DNA of 64,000 nucleotides from Pelagihabitans sp965238025 (GTDB lineage: Bacteria > Bacteroidota > Bacteroidia > Flavobacteriales > Flavobacteriaceae). The translations under genes were made by a program, and so were the position numbers. Positions within the stretch are counted from its first letter, which is position 1. The number at the start of each line of letters is the position of its first letter. This document shows, in pieces, positions 7,364-17,600 of this stretch. The stretch lies in assembly GCA_965238025.1 (NCBI GenBank), contig OZ250162.1:2108001-2172000 (forward strand). Reading direction: 5' to 3'. The notes beneath the pieces were generated by a model. It was not told the origin of the DNA, ran no database searches, and saw nothing but the letters and a program-made list of their open reading frames with translations.

Positions 7364-8761
7364 TCAAAAAATCAATTTAGTTTCGGGAAACGCGGCATAC
7401 CAACCAAACCAAAATGCATTAAAAGAACGATGGCGAACAAGCTTTTCCCCGGTTAATTTATTTGTTAAAGTATCTTCGGTCAACAGCCAGCTATTGCCCT
7501 TATCATCAACAAGCCTATTTTCGCCATCAAAAGAGCTAAAAATAGAATTGTTGCTGATATATACCCTATTGGCGCCACTTTTATCGGTAATGACCACCAA
7601 GTTGTTTCCGTTGACATCAAAATGATATAAAGGGTTTTTCCTCAAAAAGGGCGTGGCGATAGCCACTGGTTCTTCAGGATGTTCTTTTAGGCGAACCACC
7701 AGTACCGACTCTTTGTTCTTCAACCTATGATCTAATAAGGGCACGCTGAACATCAATTCATCTGTGGAGAAATAATCCTTATAGGCCACGCCCTCACCAT
7801 AATCCCTGTGATATCCGGTATCAAGCGAAAGTACTTGGGTATTGGGGTGTCTTTTTTTCCATTCTCCCCAAGTGGTTGTAACCACACTCAAATACTCCAA
7901 TTCAATATCCTTACCGACTAAGGGACCAACCACGGGTTTGCCCAATAGTGTGTTCCATAATGATTGCGTGGCCTGATCATACATTAACTTATTGGATCGA
8001 TAGAGAAAGCCACTAGTGCCCAATTCATGATTGACACCTTTATGTTGGGTCTTATACAATACCACGGTTCCGCAAAGAGTACAGTATACCCCTGCCACCG
8101 GTATATCGTCTACAGTATCTATGAACATTTCGTGCCATGCCAAGATACGTTTCGGGTAAGCTCGAACATCACCATTAACCGCAATACCGAAGACGATATT
8201 GCCATCGTTGAGGTAAACGGCCTCCTCGGCACTGATCATTTTGGGCTGTCGTAAAGGAGGAATACCATCTTGTTTAACACCTCCCCATCGAATTTCATCA
8301 AATCGAATCGTGGTTTGATCCTGTCTTTGGGCAAAATATTTTCGAAAACGGGAATCGATAAGACTGTGCAACTTTGCCTTGAATAAATGGTAATCATCGG
8401 TTAACTCCTCGGGTTTACTCCATAGATATTCGTACCATTTTGAAGCATCAAACCCATAATTCTGGCCTGTTTTTTCTTCCAAGATAGCTATCATCGCCTG
8501 CGAAACATTACGGTCTGAGGAAAAATAAAAGACTTCCAGTGCCATAATCGGATAACCGGAGCGCCAGTCCTTTCGAAGCATTCTTATCAAACGTGACTGC
8601 TCGATCTTATCGGATTTAACCAATAGGTTCAAAAAATAATCGGCCGGTGTACTGCCTTCTTCCTTCACCGTTTCATTAACAGCAGGTATTGACCGAAATG
8701 CTGTGGAAGTATCATTTCCAAAACCAAAAATCAGGAGACCCATAAGTAAGAATACTTTCAT
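7364..8761 (-). CDS. secreted DUF3179 domain protein
   Basis: 465 aa. The N-terminus (MKVFLLMGLLIFGFG) is a signal peptide. From about residue 155 the protein follows DUF3179: RILAWHEMFID (H210), GVYCTLCGTVVLYKT with the conserved CxxC pair (C227, C230), and a late NAFWFGWYAAFPET that closes the family domain. The CxxC and His suggest a metal or thiol site, but no activity is established. An N-terminal region of about 110 aa is unassigned. It is a single-gene unit; no clear -7 box was identified upstream. The 217-bp gap to the giant gene contains nothing that I recognise. Confidence 0.85.
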   Translation of the reverse strand: MKVFLLMGLLIFGFGNDTSTAFRSIPAVNETVKEEGSTPADYFLNLLVKSDKIEQSRLIRMLRKDWRSGYPIMALEVFYFSSDRNVSQAMIAILEEKTGQNYGFDASKWYEYLWSKPEELTDDYHLFKAKLHSLIDSRFRKYFAQRQDQTTIRFDEIRWGGVKQDGIPPLRQPKMISAEEAVYLNDGNIVFGIAVNGDVRAYPKRILAWHEMFIDTVDDIPVAGVYCTLCGTVVLYKTQHKGVNHELGTSGFLYRSNKLMYDQATQSLWNTLLGKPVVGPLVGKDIELEYLSVVTTTWGEWKKRHPNTQVLSLDTGYHRDYGEGVAYKDYFSTDELMFSVPLLDHRLKNKESVLVVRLKEHPEEPVAIATPFLRKNPLYHFDVNGNNLVVITDKSGANRVYISNNSIFSSFDGENRLVDDKGNSWLLTEDTLTNKLTGEKLVRHRSFNAFWFGWYAAFPETKLIF

Positions 8762-8978
8762 GTAGATTTGGTCGAAGCCCCAAAAGGAAAATTACATATA
8801 TGGTGTTTTGACTCGTTGCAATGCAAAGAATCGTAATCCAGCATCTAGGGAACCTACTCCTTAACGTTCAGCTAATCCTTAGATCAAAATCGTATTGATT
8901 TGGATACAATGCGTGAACTATTCGTAAAACTCATGCAGGGAAGAATAGCGACCAATTTTTTTGACCGAATGCCAAGGA

Positions 8979-11900
8979 CTAGCGTTTTAAACTAAAATGT
9001 CCAGTAAATTTAACATGCTGATCGATCGTTTGATCCATATAATTGGCCTTAAACCAATAATCTGTAGATGGTAGCGGCATTCCATTATAAGTGCCATCCC
9101 ATCCGTCGTTCGGCTGTAATTGAGCCAATAGTTTTCCATATCGATCGTAAATAAATATACGAACATCGCTTATGAGCGCTGGATTATCAAGGCCTTGTAT
9201 ATTCCATGTATCGTTAATACCATCATTGTTAGGGGAAAATGCACTCGGGTAGTTCACAATCAGGAAGGGTTCACTGGTAAGGGTCATACCACATCCAAAG
9301 ATGTTCCTAACATAAATCGTATGCAAACCACCATCCAAGTTTTCGAATGTGTTCGATTCTTGATAAGGTCCGTCAATATTGTCCAAACTATATTCGAAAT
9401 CGTCTGTATGTGATCCGCTCGATTCCGCAATGGCATGTACCGTAATTCCGGAATTGATAAAACTTTCCCGTATGATTTCAATCTCAATACTTGTTGGTAT
9501 GGGCGATTCATCAATAACTGCAGTATATAGTTCACTATTACATGATATGGTTGAAGAACCACTTCTAATCTCTAATGTATAGGTGCCTGCCTGTTCAACT
9601 ATAAACTGAGACTCTTCAATTCCGTCCCCATCTACATCATTGTTGGGTGTCCAATCATATATGAAACCAGGACCTAAATCTTCGCCAAGAAGAATGGCAT
9701 CAACACTGCCATCCGCATTTCTACATAGCGTTCCAGTTTCTGGGAATTCTATATCGGCAGTGGTATAAATGTCAACCTGAAAATCACTTTCATCAAAGCA
9801 GTTAGGGTTAAGGGTGGAAGCGTTGTAGATATATATCAATTGAGAAACAGCTATGGTGTCACCTGTACTTAACATTGTACCAGTACCCCCTGTACCGGTA
9901 TAGTAAACATTTCCTGAATCCAGTATTGGAAGAGTGTATGAGTCACACATTTCAACATCGGCAAGGCTCTGGGCAACCGGTGTTTCTGTAATGGAAATGG
10001 TTAATAATGCGCTGTCATCCGGACAAGAAACGGGGCCGGTAACGGTGTACTCAAAAGTACTTGTTGTAGCTCCCGTAGCTGGAGTATATGTGCCGGCAAT
10101 TGAGTCAAAAGTACCGCCAATTCCAGAAAGTTGCACCCATGTTCCTCCCGTATCGGGCGTTCCACCCAACTGGGTAAACAAGTCTATAGGGGCGTCTGTA
10201 GAGCAGACAGCTAAATTGTTGTCGATACCGGCATCAGGTGCGGTATTGATGATTACGGCCACTTCGGAGGAAACGGTCGCACAACCCGCGATGGCAATGG
10301 TATAGGTGTATGTTCCGGCAGGGTCCACTGCTGGGTCAAATACTCCTGCTGTGGCGAGTGTCGGTGTCCATAGGCCTCCCGAATCTGGTGTTCCACCCAA
10401 CTGGGCGAACAGATCTACGGGTGCGTCTGTCGAGCATATGTCAAGACTACCGTTGCTTCCTGGATTGGGCGCATTGGTTATCGTAATGACGACTTCGGAA
10501 ATATCATCTGTACAGGGTGTTGTACCAGTTGCGGTATACTGAAAGGTACTGTCTGTAGCTCCTGAAGCGGGTGTGAATGTTCCGGCAATGGGGTCAAACG
10601 TACCCCCTGTTCCAGAAAGTTGCGCCCATGTCCCGCCAGTATCTGGTGTTCCCCCCAATTGGGTGAACAGATCTACTGTGCTCCCCGTTTCGCAAATGGA
10701 CAATGCTCCGTCTATACCTGCATTGGGTGCGCTATTGATGGTCACGGCCACCTCGGAAGAGACGGTCGAACAACCCGCAATGGCGATGGTATAGGTGTAT
10801 GTTCCGGCAAGGTCCACTGTTGGGTCGAACATTCCTGCTGTGGCGAGTGCCGGTGTCCATATTCCCCCTGCATCCGGTGTTCCTCCCAACTGGGAGAACA
10901 GGTCAATGGCTGCGTCGGTAGAACATATATCCAAACTTGCATTGGTACCAGGGTCGGGTGCACTGGTAACGGTGACGACCACATCGGCTGCTGCATCGGC
11001 GCAAGGTACGGTTCCGGTTACGGTATAGGTATAGGTTCCCGCGGCATCGACGGTCGGGTCGAACATTCCTGCCGTGGTGAGTGCCGGTGTCCAGGTGCCC
11101 CCTGCATCCGGTGTTCCCCCAAGTTGGGCGAAAAGATTTGTTGTTGTGCCCGTGGCGCAGATGGTCAGACTACCATCAGTACCTGCATTGGGCGCGGTAT
11201 TGATGGTCACCGCCACCTCAGCTGAAACGGTGGTACAACCTGCGATGGCGATGGTATAAGTATATGTTCCGGCAAGGTCCACTGTTGGGTCGAACATTCC
11301 TGCTGTGGCGAGTGCCGGTGTCCAGATGCCTCCTGCATCCGGAGTTCCTCCCAACTGGGAGAACAGGTCAATGGCTGCGTCGGTAGAACATATGTCCAAA
11401 CTTGCATTGGTACCAGGGTCGGGTGCATTGGTTACGGTAACGACCACATCGGCTGCTGCATCAGCGCAAGGTGTGGTTCCGGTTACGGTATAGGTATAGG
11501 TACCCGCGGCATCGATAGTTGGGTCGAACATTCCTGCCGTGGTGAGTGCCGGTGTCCAGGTGCCCCCTGCATCTGGTGTGCCCCCAAGTTGGGCGAAAAG
11601 ACTTGTTGTTGTGCCTGTGGCACAAATGGTCAGACTACCGTCGGTACCTGCATTGGGTGCAGTATTGATGGTCACGGCCACCTCGGAGGAGACAGTTGCA
11701 CAACCAGCAAGGGCTATGGTATAGGTATAGGTTCCAGCGGCATCGACGGTTGGGTCGAACATTCCTGTTGTGGCGAGTGCCGGTGTCCAGATGCCTCCTG
11801 CATCCGGAGTTCCTCCCAACTGGGAGAACAGGTCAATGGCTGCGTCGGTAGAACATATGTCCAAACTTGCATTGGTACCAGGGTCGGGCGCATTGGTTAC

Positions 11901-14900
11901 GGTAACGACCACATCCGCGGTACTATCCGCACAAGGGGCCGTTCCTGTTACAGTATACGTGTATGTTCCCGCAGGGTCTACCGTTGGGTCGAACATTCCC
12001 GTTCCACTGGCGAGCGCCGGGGTCCAGGTACCTCCCGCATCTGGCGTACCTCCCAGTTGCGCAAAGAGGTCGGCTGCCGTGCCGGTGGCACATATGGTCA
12101 AACCACCATCGGTACCTGCATTGGGGGCGGTATTTATGTTTACGACGACTTCCGAAGAAACGGTGGCACAGCCAGCGATGGCTATGGTATAGGTATATGT
12201 ACCTGCCGCGTCGACGGCGGGGTCGAAGACTCCCGTTCCGCTGATGAGCGCGGGCGTCCATGTTCCGCCGGTATCCGGTGTTCCTCCCAATTGTACAAAC
12301 AGATCGGTAGCGATATCGGTGGAGCAGATGTCCAGACTTGCGTTTGTTCCCGGGTCCGGCGCGTTGGTAACGGTAACGACCACATCCGCGGTACTATCCG
12401 CACAAGGTGCCGTTCCTGTTACGGTATAGGTGTACGTTCCCGCTGGGTCTACCGTAGGATCGAACATTCCCGTTGCACTGGCTAGTGTCGGGGCCCAGGT
12501 ACCTCCTGCATCGGGCGTTCCACCTAACTGTGCGAAAAGATCGGTTGCCGTGCCCGTGGCACAAATGGACAAACCTCCATCCGCACCTGCATTGGGCGCG
12601 GTATTGATGTTTACGGCGACCTCTGAGGTAACTGTGGTACAACCGGCGACGGCTATGGTATAGGTGTATGTTCCGGCAATATCGACAGCAGGGTCGAAGA
12701 CTCCCGTTCCGCTGGTGAGTGTAGGCGTCCATGTTCCCCCGGCATCCGGCGTCCCTCCCAGTTGTGCGAACAGATCGGTAGCGGCATCGGTGGAGCAGAT
12801 GTCCAGACTTGCATTGGTTCCCGGATCGGGCGCATTGGTAATGGTAACGACTACTTCTGAAGTATCATCGACGCACGGGGTCGTACCTGAAACGGTATAT
12901 TGAAAGGTGCTATCTGTAGCTCCTGAAGCAGGTGTGAACGTTCCTGCAACAGGGTCGAATGTACCACCCGTACCGGAAAGCTGTGTCCAGGTTCCCCCAG
13001 TATCGGGTGTTCCCTGCAACTGGACGAACAAGCCTATAGTAGTGCCAGTCTCACAAATGGACAAGGCCCCATTTGTACCCGCATTGGGTGCTTCAATAAT
13101 AGAAATTGAAACTTCTGAAGTATCATCTACACAAGGCGACGTGCCGGTAACGGTATACTGAAAAGTGCTATTTGTAGCGCCAGAACTGGGTGTAAATGTG
13201 CCGGCAACCGGGTCGAAGGTACCACCCGTACCTGAAAGTTGAACCCATGTTCCACCTACATCGGGAGTTCCTCCCAATTGTGCGAACAGGTCGATAGCAA
13301 CGTCATTACTGCAAATAGTTTGACTCCCATCAATTCCTGGATTAGGTGCGTTAACAACGGTTACCGCAGCGGTAAATGACGAATTTCCTATACAGGTTGA
13401 TGAGGGATTGGTGACGGTTATAATTTCGAGTGTTGTGGCAGTTGTTATACTGGCTGCTGTTACCGTGGCTTCACCTGTAGTACTATCCAAAGTAATGGTG
13501 GAAGTTGATGAGCCGCCATCTAAAGTATAGGTAACGATATCGTCCGGGTCACCACTCAATAAAAAATCTGCATCCGAACCAGAACAAACTGATGGTGTTA
13601 CCGGTACCAAAGAGGTCAGGTCGGGCAAGGGAATAAACGTCAAAGTAGCTTGTGATTCTTCCTTACAACTGTAATCATCTGCATAGACCTTAACACGATA
13701 GATGTTACCATCATCGGAGGCAACGGTGGTAAAAGTTAACGTATCTGAGGTCTCACCTGCCAAGGGAGCACTAAAAGTGGCCCCACCATCGGTACTTACG
13801 CTCCACTCATAGATGGGATTTCCGGATGCGGTGACTCCCACAATAAAAGTGGCAATCCCACCTTCACAAGTATTGAAATCGATAAGTGGTGTGTCTATAG
13901 TTAAAGAACCAGGTATACGTACAGCAGGATTAACCGGATTACCATAACCAGTATTGGCTACGACAAGCCCTTCCGAATCTACTACAACCGGAGAAGCCCC
14001 AAATTGGCCATCATTATCTTCATCGGCTTCATCACCAAATTGTTCTTTTACGTCGGGACATCCATCATTGTCCGAATCAAAATCCTTGCAATCGGGGATA
14101 CCATCAAGGTCGGTATCAAAATCTATACGGATATAATCGTAATTCGCTCCTACTTGATTGAGTGCCGGATTTGCCGTGTGGGTGATACGAACCAATAGTT
14201 CTTCTCCATCAGAGGCAGGAGTAGGGGAAACGGAGAAGCTAAAGTCTTTCCACATGCCATTGGGTGTTTCATATCCTTCAACGGTAAGGGATTGCGGAAG
14301 AGGAGTAAACCCGCTTCCATTGTTATAACCTGCTTCAATCAGCGTTTGACCATCATTTCTATATCGGTCTTCATAATCCAGACCATCACCGATTGCCACG
14401 GTGATCATATACCCCTGATTTTCATCTATTATAACATATCTACCTGTAGCACTACCATCCCGTCTTTGCGTAATGGTAGTCGTGGTCCATACGTATGCAA
14501 ATGCGTCGTTTTTCCAATATGCGCGGTCATAAACACCTGCATTAGGGTTATCAAATAGCCCCGTACCATCCGTTTCATAATTTGGAGGGTATGGCAGCAT
14601 CGTAGCATCATCAATATAATCGTCGGCCGACACTAAATGTGTTCCGGAAAGATTGATGTCGTGATCCCAAAAATCAAGATTGATCGAATAAGGTTCTGGG
14701 CTGTCAAAAGGGTCATAGACAAAATTATTCGGTGTCACTTCAAAATTGTTGGGTTGCCAACTTAAACCACGAAAGGTAAGACCGCAACCTTCGTTATAAT
14801 CGGTGATGCCATCGTTGTCATTATCCTTGTCAAATTCATCATAATAATCACCCCTACTTGCATCGTAATATACCGCATCACCATCAGGAATACCGTCGCC

Positions 14901-17468
14901 ATCTGTATCTAGGGGGTCACAACCATCAGGATTAAATTCGATTACCCTTGGTTTACTACCTTGGTAGCCACGTAGACCTGCATAGCCGGTAACCAGGCCA
15001 TCGGCATCTGTTCCTGTTCCCTGTAACATACCAGTTGCGGTAACTATATGCCCCATTTCCTGGGTATCGAAACAACCATCGCCATCAGAATCCGTATCCA
15101 AACAATTGGAAACCGTATCTCCATCGGAATCCCGGACCAATCTAATATTATCGTAATTTCCGGCATAGGCCCTATTTGACCCTGTACCTTGTGCCTCGTG
15201 GGTGATGCGTATTAAAATACCTTGGCCCAATGCCGGGCTTCCTGCTGCTATCGAGACCGGAATATCAAAATCAGTCCATGTGCCGGGTGCGGTTTCCGTC
15301 GCTCCATCAATCACTCTCGAAGCAAGTGGCGTAAAACTGCTCGCATCGGTTCCATATCCAATTTCTATGGTCGATATTCCATCATTTCTATACACATTGG
15401 TACTACTTATACCGTCGCCAATAGCGATGGTCAAAATATAATTTTCAACTTCAAAGGTGGAGATAGGTTTATCTATCGTAATCGTACCTATGTCGTTGGG
15501 CGGCGTTGTATTGATGAATAAAAATTGCATGCCGTCGGAAGCGGCTTCATAATTATTATTAAATATATCGTGAGTACCTCCAGTATTGCCGCTGCTAAAA
15601 TCAAATTCCCATCCATCAGGCACACCATAGGGGGCGGGATTTTCAAAGCTGGCATTGGTAACGTCAACAACACAGTCATAGCTGTCTTTTATACCGTCGT
15701 TATCATCATCTGCATCGCAGACATCGCCCACTCCATCGCCATCACTATCTAATTGGTCGGGATTATAGGTGAATTCGCAGTTGTCATTTACATCAAGAAT
15801 GGTATCGTTATCCTTGTCGTTATCGGATTCGCAGGCATTACCCTCACCATCGCCATCCGTATCCACTTGATCTGTATTAGAGGTGTTAATGCAATTGTCG
15901 CAAACATCTATAATAGTATCCCCATCGGTGTCTGTGAAATCGGTGATAGTCGAATCGTCAACATAACGACATGCATCGCATGCATTACCCATACCATCGC
16001 CATCATCGTCTAGCTGATCTAGATTAAAAGTATTCGGACAATTATCTGCAGTATCCAGTATACCATCGTTATCGGCATCGTCGTCGCAGGCATTTCCAAT
16101 ACCATCGCCATCATCATCTAACTGATCAATGTTCGATGTATTATCACAATTGTCGCAGACATTACCAATACCATCTCCATCATCATCGGTTTGATCCGTA
16201 CTCCCATCAAAAAATGGACAATTATCATTGATATCCGGAACACTATCATTATCATCATCCGGATCACATTCATCTCCGATACCGTCTTCATCATTGTCTG
16301 CCTGATCATTAGCTACTCCTGGGCAATTATCACAGCCATCCACATAGCCATCACCATCACTATCAGGTTGTCCAGTATCGTCAAATAGAGGGCAATTATC
16401 TGAAGTATCGGGGATTCCGTCATTGTCATCATCCAAATCGCAGTTGTCACCCATCCCGTCACCATCAGTATCTACCTGTGGGTTGGTGGAGTCGGCAATT
16501 GTTGGACAAAGATCTACGGTGTCGTTAAAGCCGTCATTATCGTCGTCGTCGTCACAATCATCACCGACACCGTCGCTATCTAAATCTTCTTGTAAAGGGT
16601 TGTGTGTTAGCGGGCAGTTGTCGGCAATATCGGGAATGCCATCACCATCGTCATCGTCATCACATGCATCACCCAACAGGTCACCATCGGTATCAAGTTG
16701 GTCGGCATTGCTGTCGCTAGGGCAATTGTCACAGATATCCCCAATGTTGTCCAAATCCCCATCAGCTTGATCCGCATTTGACGCGGTACTGCAATTATCA
16801 CAAACATCGCCAACAAGGTCACCATCTGCATCCGCTTGTGTATCATTAAAAATTAACGGGCAGTTATCAGCACCATTTAGAATACCATCATTATCATTGT
16901 CAGTATCACAAACATCACCAATAAAATCTCCGTCAATATCTGACTGATCTGTATTCGAAGTAAAAGGGCAGTTATCCGAAATATCGGGAATAGAATCATT
17001 ATCGTCATCCGGGTCGCACTCATCGCCTAAACCATCACCGTCGTTGTCAGTTTGAAGAGGGTTAGCGTCAGCTGGGCAAATATCGCATACATCCCCTATG
17101 CCATCTCCATCGATATCTGCTTGATTGGAATTTGCATTATTGATACAATTATCACAAACATCACCAACACCATCATTATCGCTGTCTGTCTGGTCGGGGT
17201 CATTGTTAAAAGGGCAGTTATCATTTACATCCTCTACCGAATCATTGTCATCATCCGTATCGCAGGCATCCCCAACAAAATCACCATCGTAATTGGCTTG
17301 GTCAGGATTAACGGTAACCGGGCAGTTGTCAGTTGTATCAGGTACGCCGTCACCATCAGTATCCTGTGCAAAACCCATGACACCAAAAAGTAACAAGGCC
17401 ACCACACACAATATATTGCGTACAGCGGCTGAAACCGTGTATTTTTCTTTTAGGGTCATTTGCACCAA
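8979..17468 (-). CDS. giant T9SS type B secreted protein with TSP3 and Ig-like repeats
   Basis: 2829 aa. In order: a signal peptide (hydrophobic LCVVALLLFGVMGFAQ, cleavage near residue 34); 18 thrombospondin type-3-like calcium repeats (residues about 36-600, pattern DxDxDGxGDxCDNCP); and two copies of an unassigned beta module around 610-800 and 930-1150 (both with TIAIGDG/TVAIGDG and NYDNIRL/NYDYIRI), separated by further Asp-rich segments. A linker with one Ig-like domain follows, then 14 Ig/PKD-like repeats of 77-87 aa (about 1373-2495). The last 85 aa (SAFSPNNDGINDTWNI to HFSLKR) are the gliding-motility-associated type B C-terminal domain that directs export through the type IX secretion system. 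It is probably a cell-surface adhesin. Start: ATG 17468 or, better placed for the promoter, ATG 17459. Confidence 0.9.
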   Translation of the reverse strand: MVQMTLKEKYTVSAAVRNILCVVALLLFGVMGFAQDTDGDGVPDTTDNCPVTVNPDQANYDGDFVGDACDTDDDNDSVEDVNDNCPFNNDPDQTDSDNDGVGDVCDNCINNANSNQADIDGDGIGDVCDICPADANPLQTDNDGDGLGDECDPDDDNDSIPDISDNCPFTSNTDQSDIDGDFIGDVCDTDNDNDGILNGADNCPLIFNDTQADADGDLVGDVCDNCSTASNADQADGDLDNIGDICDNCPSDSNADQLDTDGDLLGDACDDDDDGDGIPDIADNCPLTHNPLQEDLDSDGVGDDCDDDDDNDGFNDTVDLCPTIADSTNPQVDTDGDGMGDNCDLDDDNDGIPDTSDNCPLFDDTGQPDSDGDGYVDGCDNCPGVANDQADNDEDGIGDECDPDDDNDSVPDINDNCPFFDGSTDQTDDDGDGIGNVCDNCDNTSNIDQLDDDGDGIGNACDDDADNDGILDTADNCPNTFNLDQLDDDGDGMGNACDACRYVDDSTITDFTDTDGDTIIDVCDNCINTSNTDQVDTDGDGEGNACESDNDKDNDTILDVNDNCEFTYNPDQLDSDGDGVGDVCDADDDNDGIKDSYDCVVDVTNASFENPAPYGVPDGWEFDFSSGNTGGTHDIFNNNYEAASDGMQFLFINTTPPNDIGTITIDKPISTFEVENYILTIAIGDGISSTNVYRNDGISTIEIGYGTDASSFTPLASRVIDGATETAPGTWTDFDIPVSIAAGSPALGQGILIRITHEAQGTGSNRAYAGNYDNIRLVRDSDGDTVSNCLDTDSDGDGCFDTQEMGHIVTATGMLQGTGTDADGLVTGYAGLRGYQGSKPRVIEFNPDGCDPLDTDGDGIPDGDAVYYDASRGDYYDEFDKDNDNDGITDYNEGCGLTFRGLSWQPNNFEVTPNNFVYDPFDSPEPYSINLDFWDHDINLSGTHLVSADDYIDDATMLPYPPNYETDGTGLFDNPNAGVYDRAYWKNDAFAYVWTTTTITQRRDGSATGRYVIIDENQGYMITVAIGDGLDYEDRYRNDGQTLIEAGYNNGSGFTPLPQSLTVEGYETPNGMWKDFSFSVSPTPASDGEELLVRITHTANPALNQVGANYDYIRIDFDTDLDGIPDCKDFDSDNDGCPDVKEQFGDEADEDNDGQFGASPVVVDSEGLVVANTGYGNPVNPAVRIPGSLTIDTPLIDFNTCEGGIATFIVGVTASGNPIYEWSVSTDGGATFSAPLAGETSDTLTFTTVASDDGNIYRVKVYADDYSCKEESQATLTFIPLPDLTSLVPVTPSVCSGSDADFLLSGDPDDIVTYTLDGGSSTSTITLDSTTGEATVTAASITTATTLEIITVTNPSSTCIGNSSFTAAVTVVNAPNPGIDGSQTICSNDVAIDLFAQLGGTPDVGGTWVQLSGTGGTFDPVAGTFTPSSGATNSTFQYTVTGTSPCVDDTSEVSISIIEAPNAGTNGALSICETGTTIGLFVQLQGTPDTGGTWTQLSGTGGTFDPVAGTFTPASGATDSTFQYTVSGTTPCVDDTSEVVVTITNAPDPGTNASLDICSTDAATDLFAQLGGTPDAGGTWTPTLTSGTGVFDPAVDIAGTYTYTIAVAGCTTVTSEVAVNINTAPNAGADGGLSICATGTATDLFAQLGGTPDAGGTWAPTLASATGMFDPTVDPAGTYTYTVTGTAPCADSTADVVVTVTNAPDPGTNASLDICSTDIATDLFVQLGGTPDTGGTWTPALISGTGVFDPAVDAAGTYTYTIAIAGCATVSSEVVVNINTAPNAGTDGGLTICATGTAADLFAQLGGTPDAGGTWTPALASGTGMFDPTVDPAGTYTYTVTGTAPCADSTADVVVTVTNAPDPGTNASLDICSTDAAIDLFSQLGGTPDAGGIWTPALATTGMFDPTVDAAGTYTYTIALAGCATVSSEVAVTINTAPNAGTDGSLTICATGTTTSLFAQLGGTPDAGGTWTPALTTAGMFDPTIDAAGTYTYTVTGTTPCADAAADVVVTVTNAPDPGTNASLDICSTDAAIDLFSQLGGTPDAGGIWTPALATAGMFDPTVDLAGTYTYTIAIAGCTTVSAEVAVTINTAPNAGTDGSLTICATGTTTNLFAQLGGTPDAGGTWTPALTTAGMFDPTVDAAGTYTYTVTGTVPCADAAADVVVTVTSAPDPGTNASLDICSTDAAIDLFSQLGGTPDAGGIWTPALATAGMFDPTVDLAGTYTYTIAIAGCSTVSSEVAVTINSAPNAGIDGALSICETGSTVDLFTQLGGTPDTGGTWAQLSGTGGTFDPIAGTFTPASGATDSTFQYTATGTTPCTDDISEVVITITNAPNPGSNGSLDICSTDAPVDLFAQLGGTPDSGGLWTPTLATAGVFDPAVDPAGTYTYTIAIAGCATVSSEVAVIINTAPDAGIDNNLAVCSTDAPIDLFTQLGGTPDTGGTWVQLSGIGGTFDSIAGTYTPATGATTSTFEYTVTGPVSCPDDSALLTISITETPVAQSLADVEMCDSYTLPILDSGNVYYTGTGGTGTMLSTGDTIAVSQLIYIYNASTLNPNCFDESDFQVDIYTTADIEFPETGTLCRNADGSVDAILLGEDLGPGFIYDWTPNNDVDGDGIEESQFIVEQAGTYTLEIRSGSSTISCNSELYTAVIDESPIPTSIEIEIIRESFINSGITVHAIAESSGSHTDDFEYSLDNIDGPYQESNTFENLDGGLHTIYVRNIFGCGMTLTSEPFLIVNYPSAFSPNNDGINDTWNIQGLDNPALISDVRIFIYDRYGKLLAQLQPNDGWDGTYNGMPLPSTDYWFKANYMDQTIDQHVKFTGHFSLKR
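9980..13350 (-). repeat. 14 tandem Ig-like repeats with a 465-bp higher-order unit
   Basis: Within the giant gene. The protein repeats alternate between an APDPGTNASLDICSTD type and an APNAGTDGSLTICATG type, forming a dimer of 155 codons. At DNA level the same phrase (tgggtcgaacattcctg) starts at 10821, 11286 and 11751, exactly 465 bp apart, with long near-identical stretches between. This indicates recent tandem duplication by unequal recombination, and copy number may vary between strains. Confidence 0.9.
15668..17363 (-). repeat. 18 thrombospondin type-3-like calcium-binding repeats
   Basis: Codons about 36-600 of the giant gene encode Asp-rich repeats of alternating length with paired cysteines (DNCP....DQ..DxDGxGDxCD). 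I counted 18 DNC/DIC/DLC/DAC units. Such repeats form a calcium-stabilised rod; here they project the rest of the protein from the cell. The DNA is far more diverged than in the Ig-like array, so this array is older. Confidence 0.85.
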
Positions 17469-17482
17469 GGCTAAGTAGTTGA

Positions 17483-17516
17483 CAAAATTAGACAGATTAC
17501 CTTATATAACAACAAA
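17483..17516 (-). promoter_or_regulatory. promoter of the giant adhesin gene
   Basis: On the minus strand TTTG (17516-17513), 22 bp, TAATTTTG (17490-17483) matches the Bacteroidota TTTG-N17..23-TAnnTTTG consensus. The -7 box ends 15 bp before ATG 17468 and 24 bp before ATG 17459, which favours the second ATG as start. Confidence 0.65.
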
Positions 17517-17600
17517 AACTCGTTATACCCGACCATCTTCTAGACTATTTACGGGAATAAGCGTTAAAGGGCCTTTTTTTAGGGTAAAAAAAGGGGTAAA

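Noticed and set aside
9934..12903. A run of long plus-strand open frames rich in Val, Pro, Ser and Gly
   Set aside because: They are mirror images of the Ig-like repeat array of the giant minus-strand gene; their repetition and low-complexity composition follow from the repeat.
15202..16770. Several plus-strand open frames rich in Ile/Ser/Thr
   Set aside because: Antisense readings of the Asp-rich calcium repeats (GAT/GAC codons read backwards).
9980..17363. CRISPR array suggested by regular repetition
   Set aside because: Repeats are codon-periodic, 231-465 bp long and within one intact reading frame; there are no spacer-like unique segments and no cas genes.
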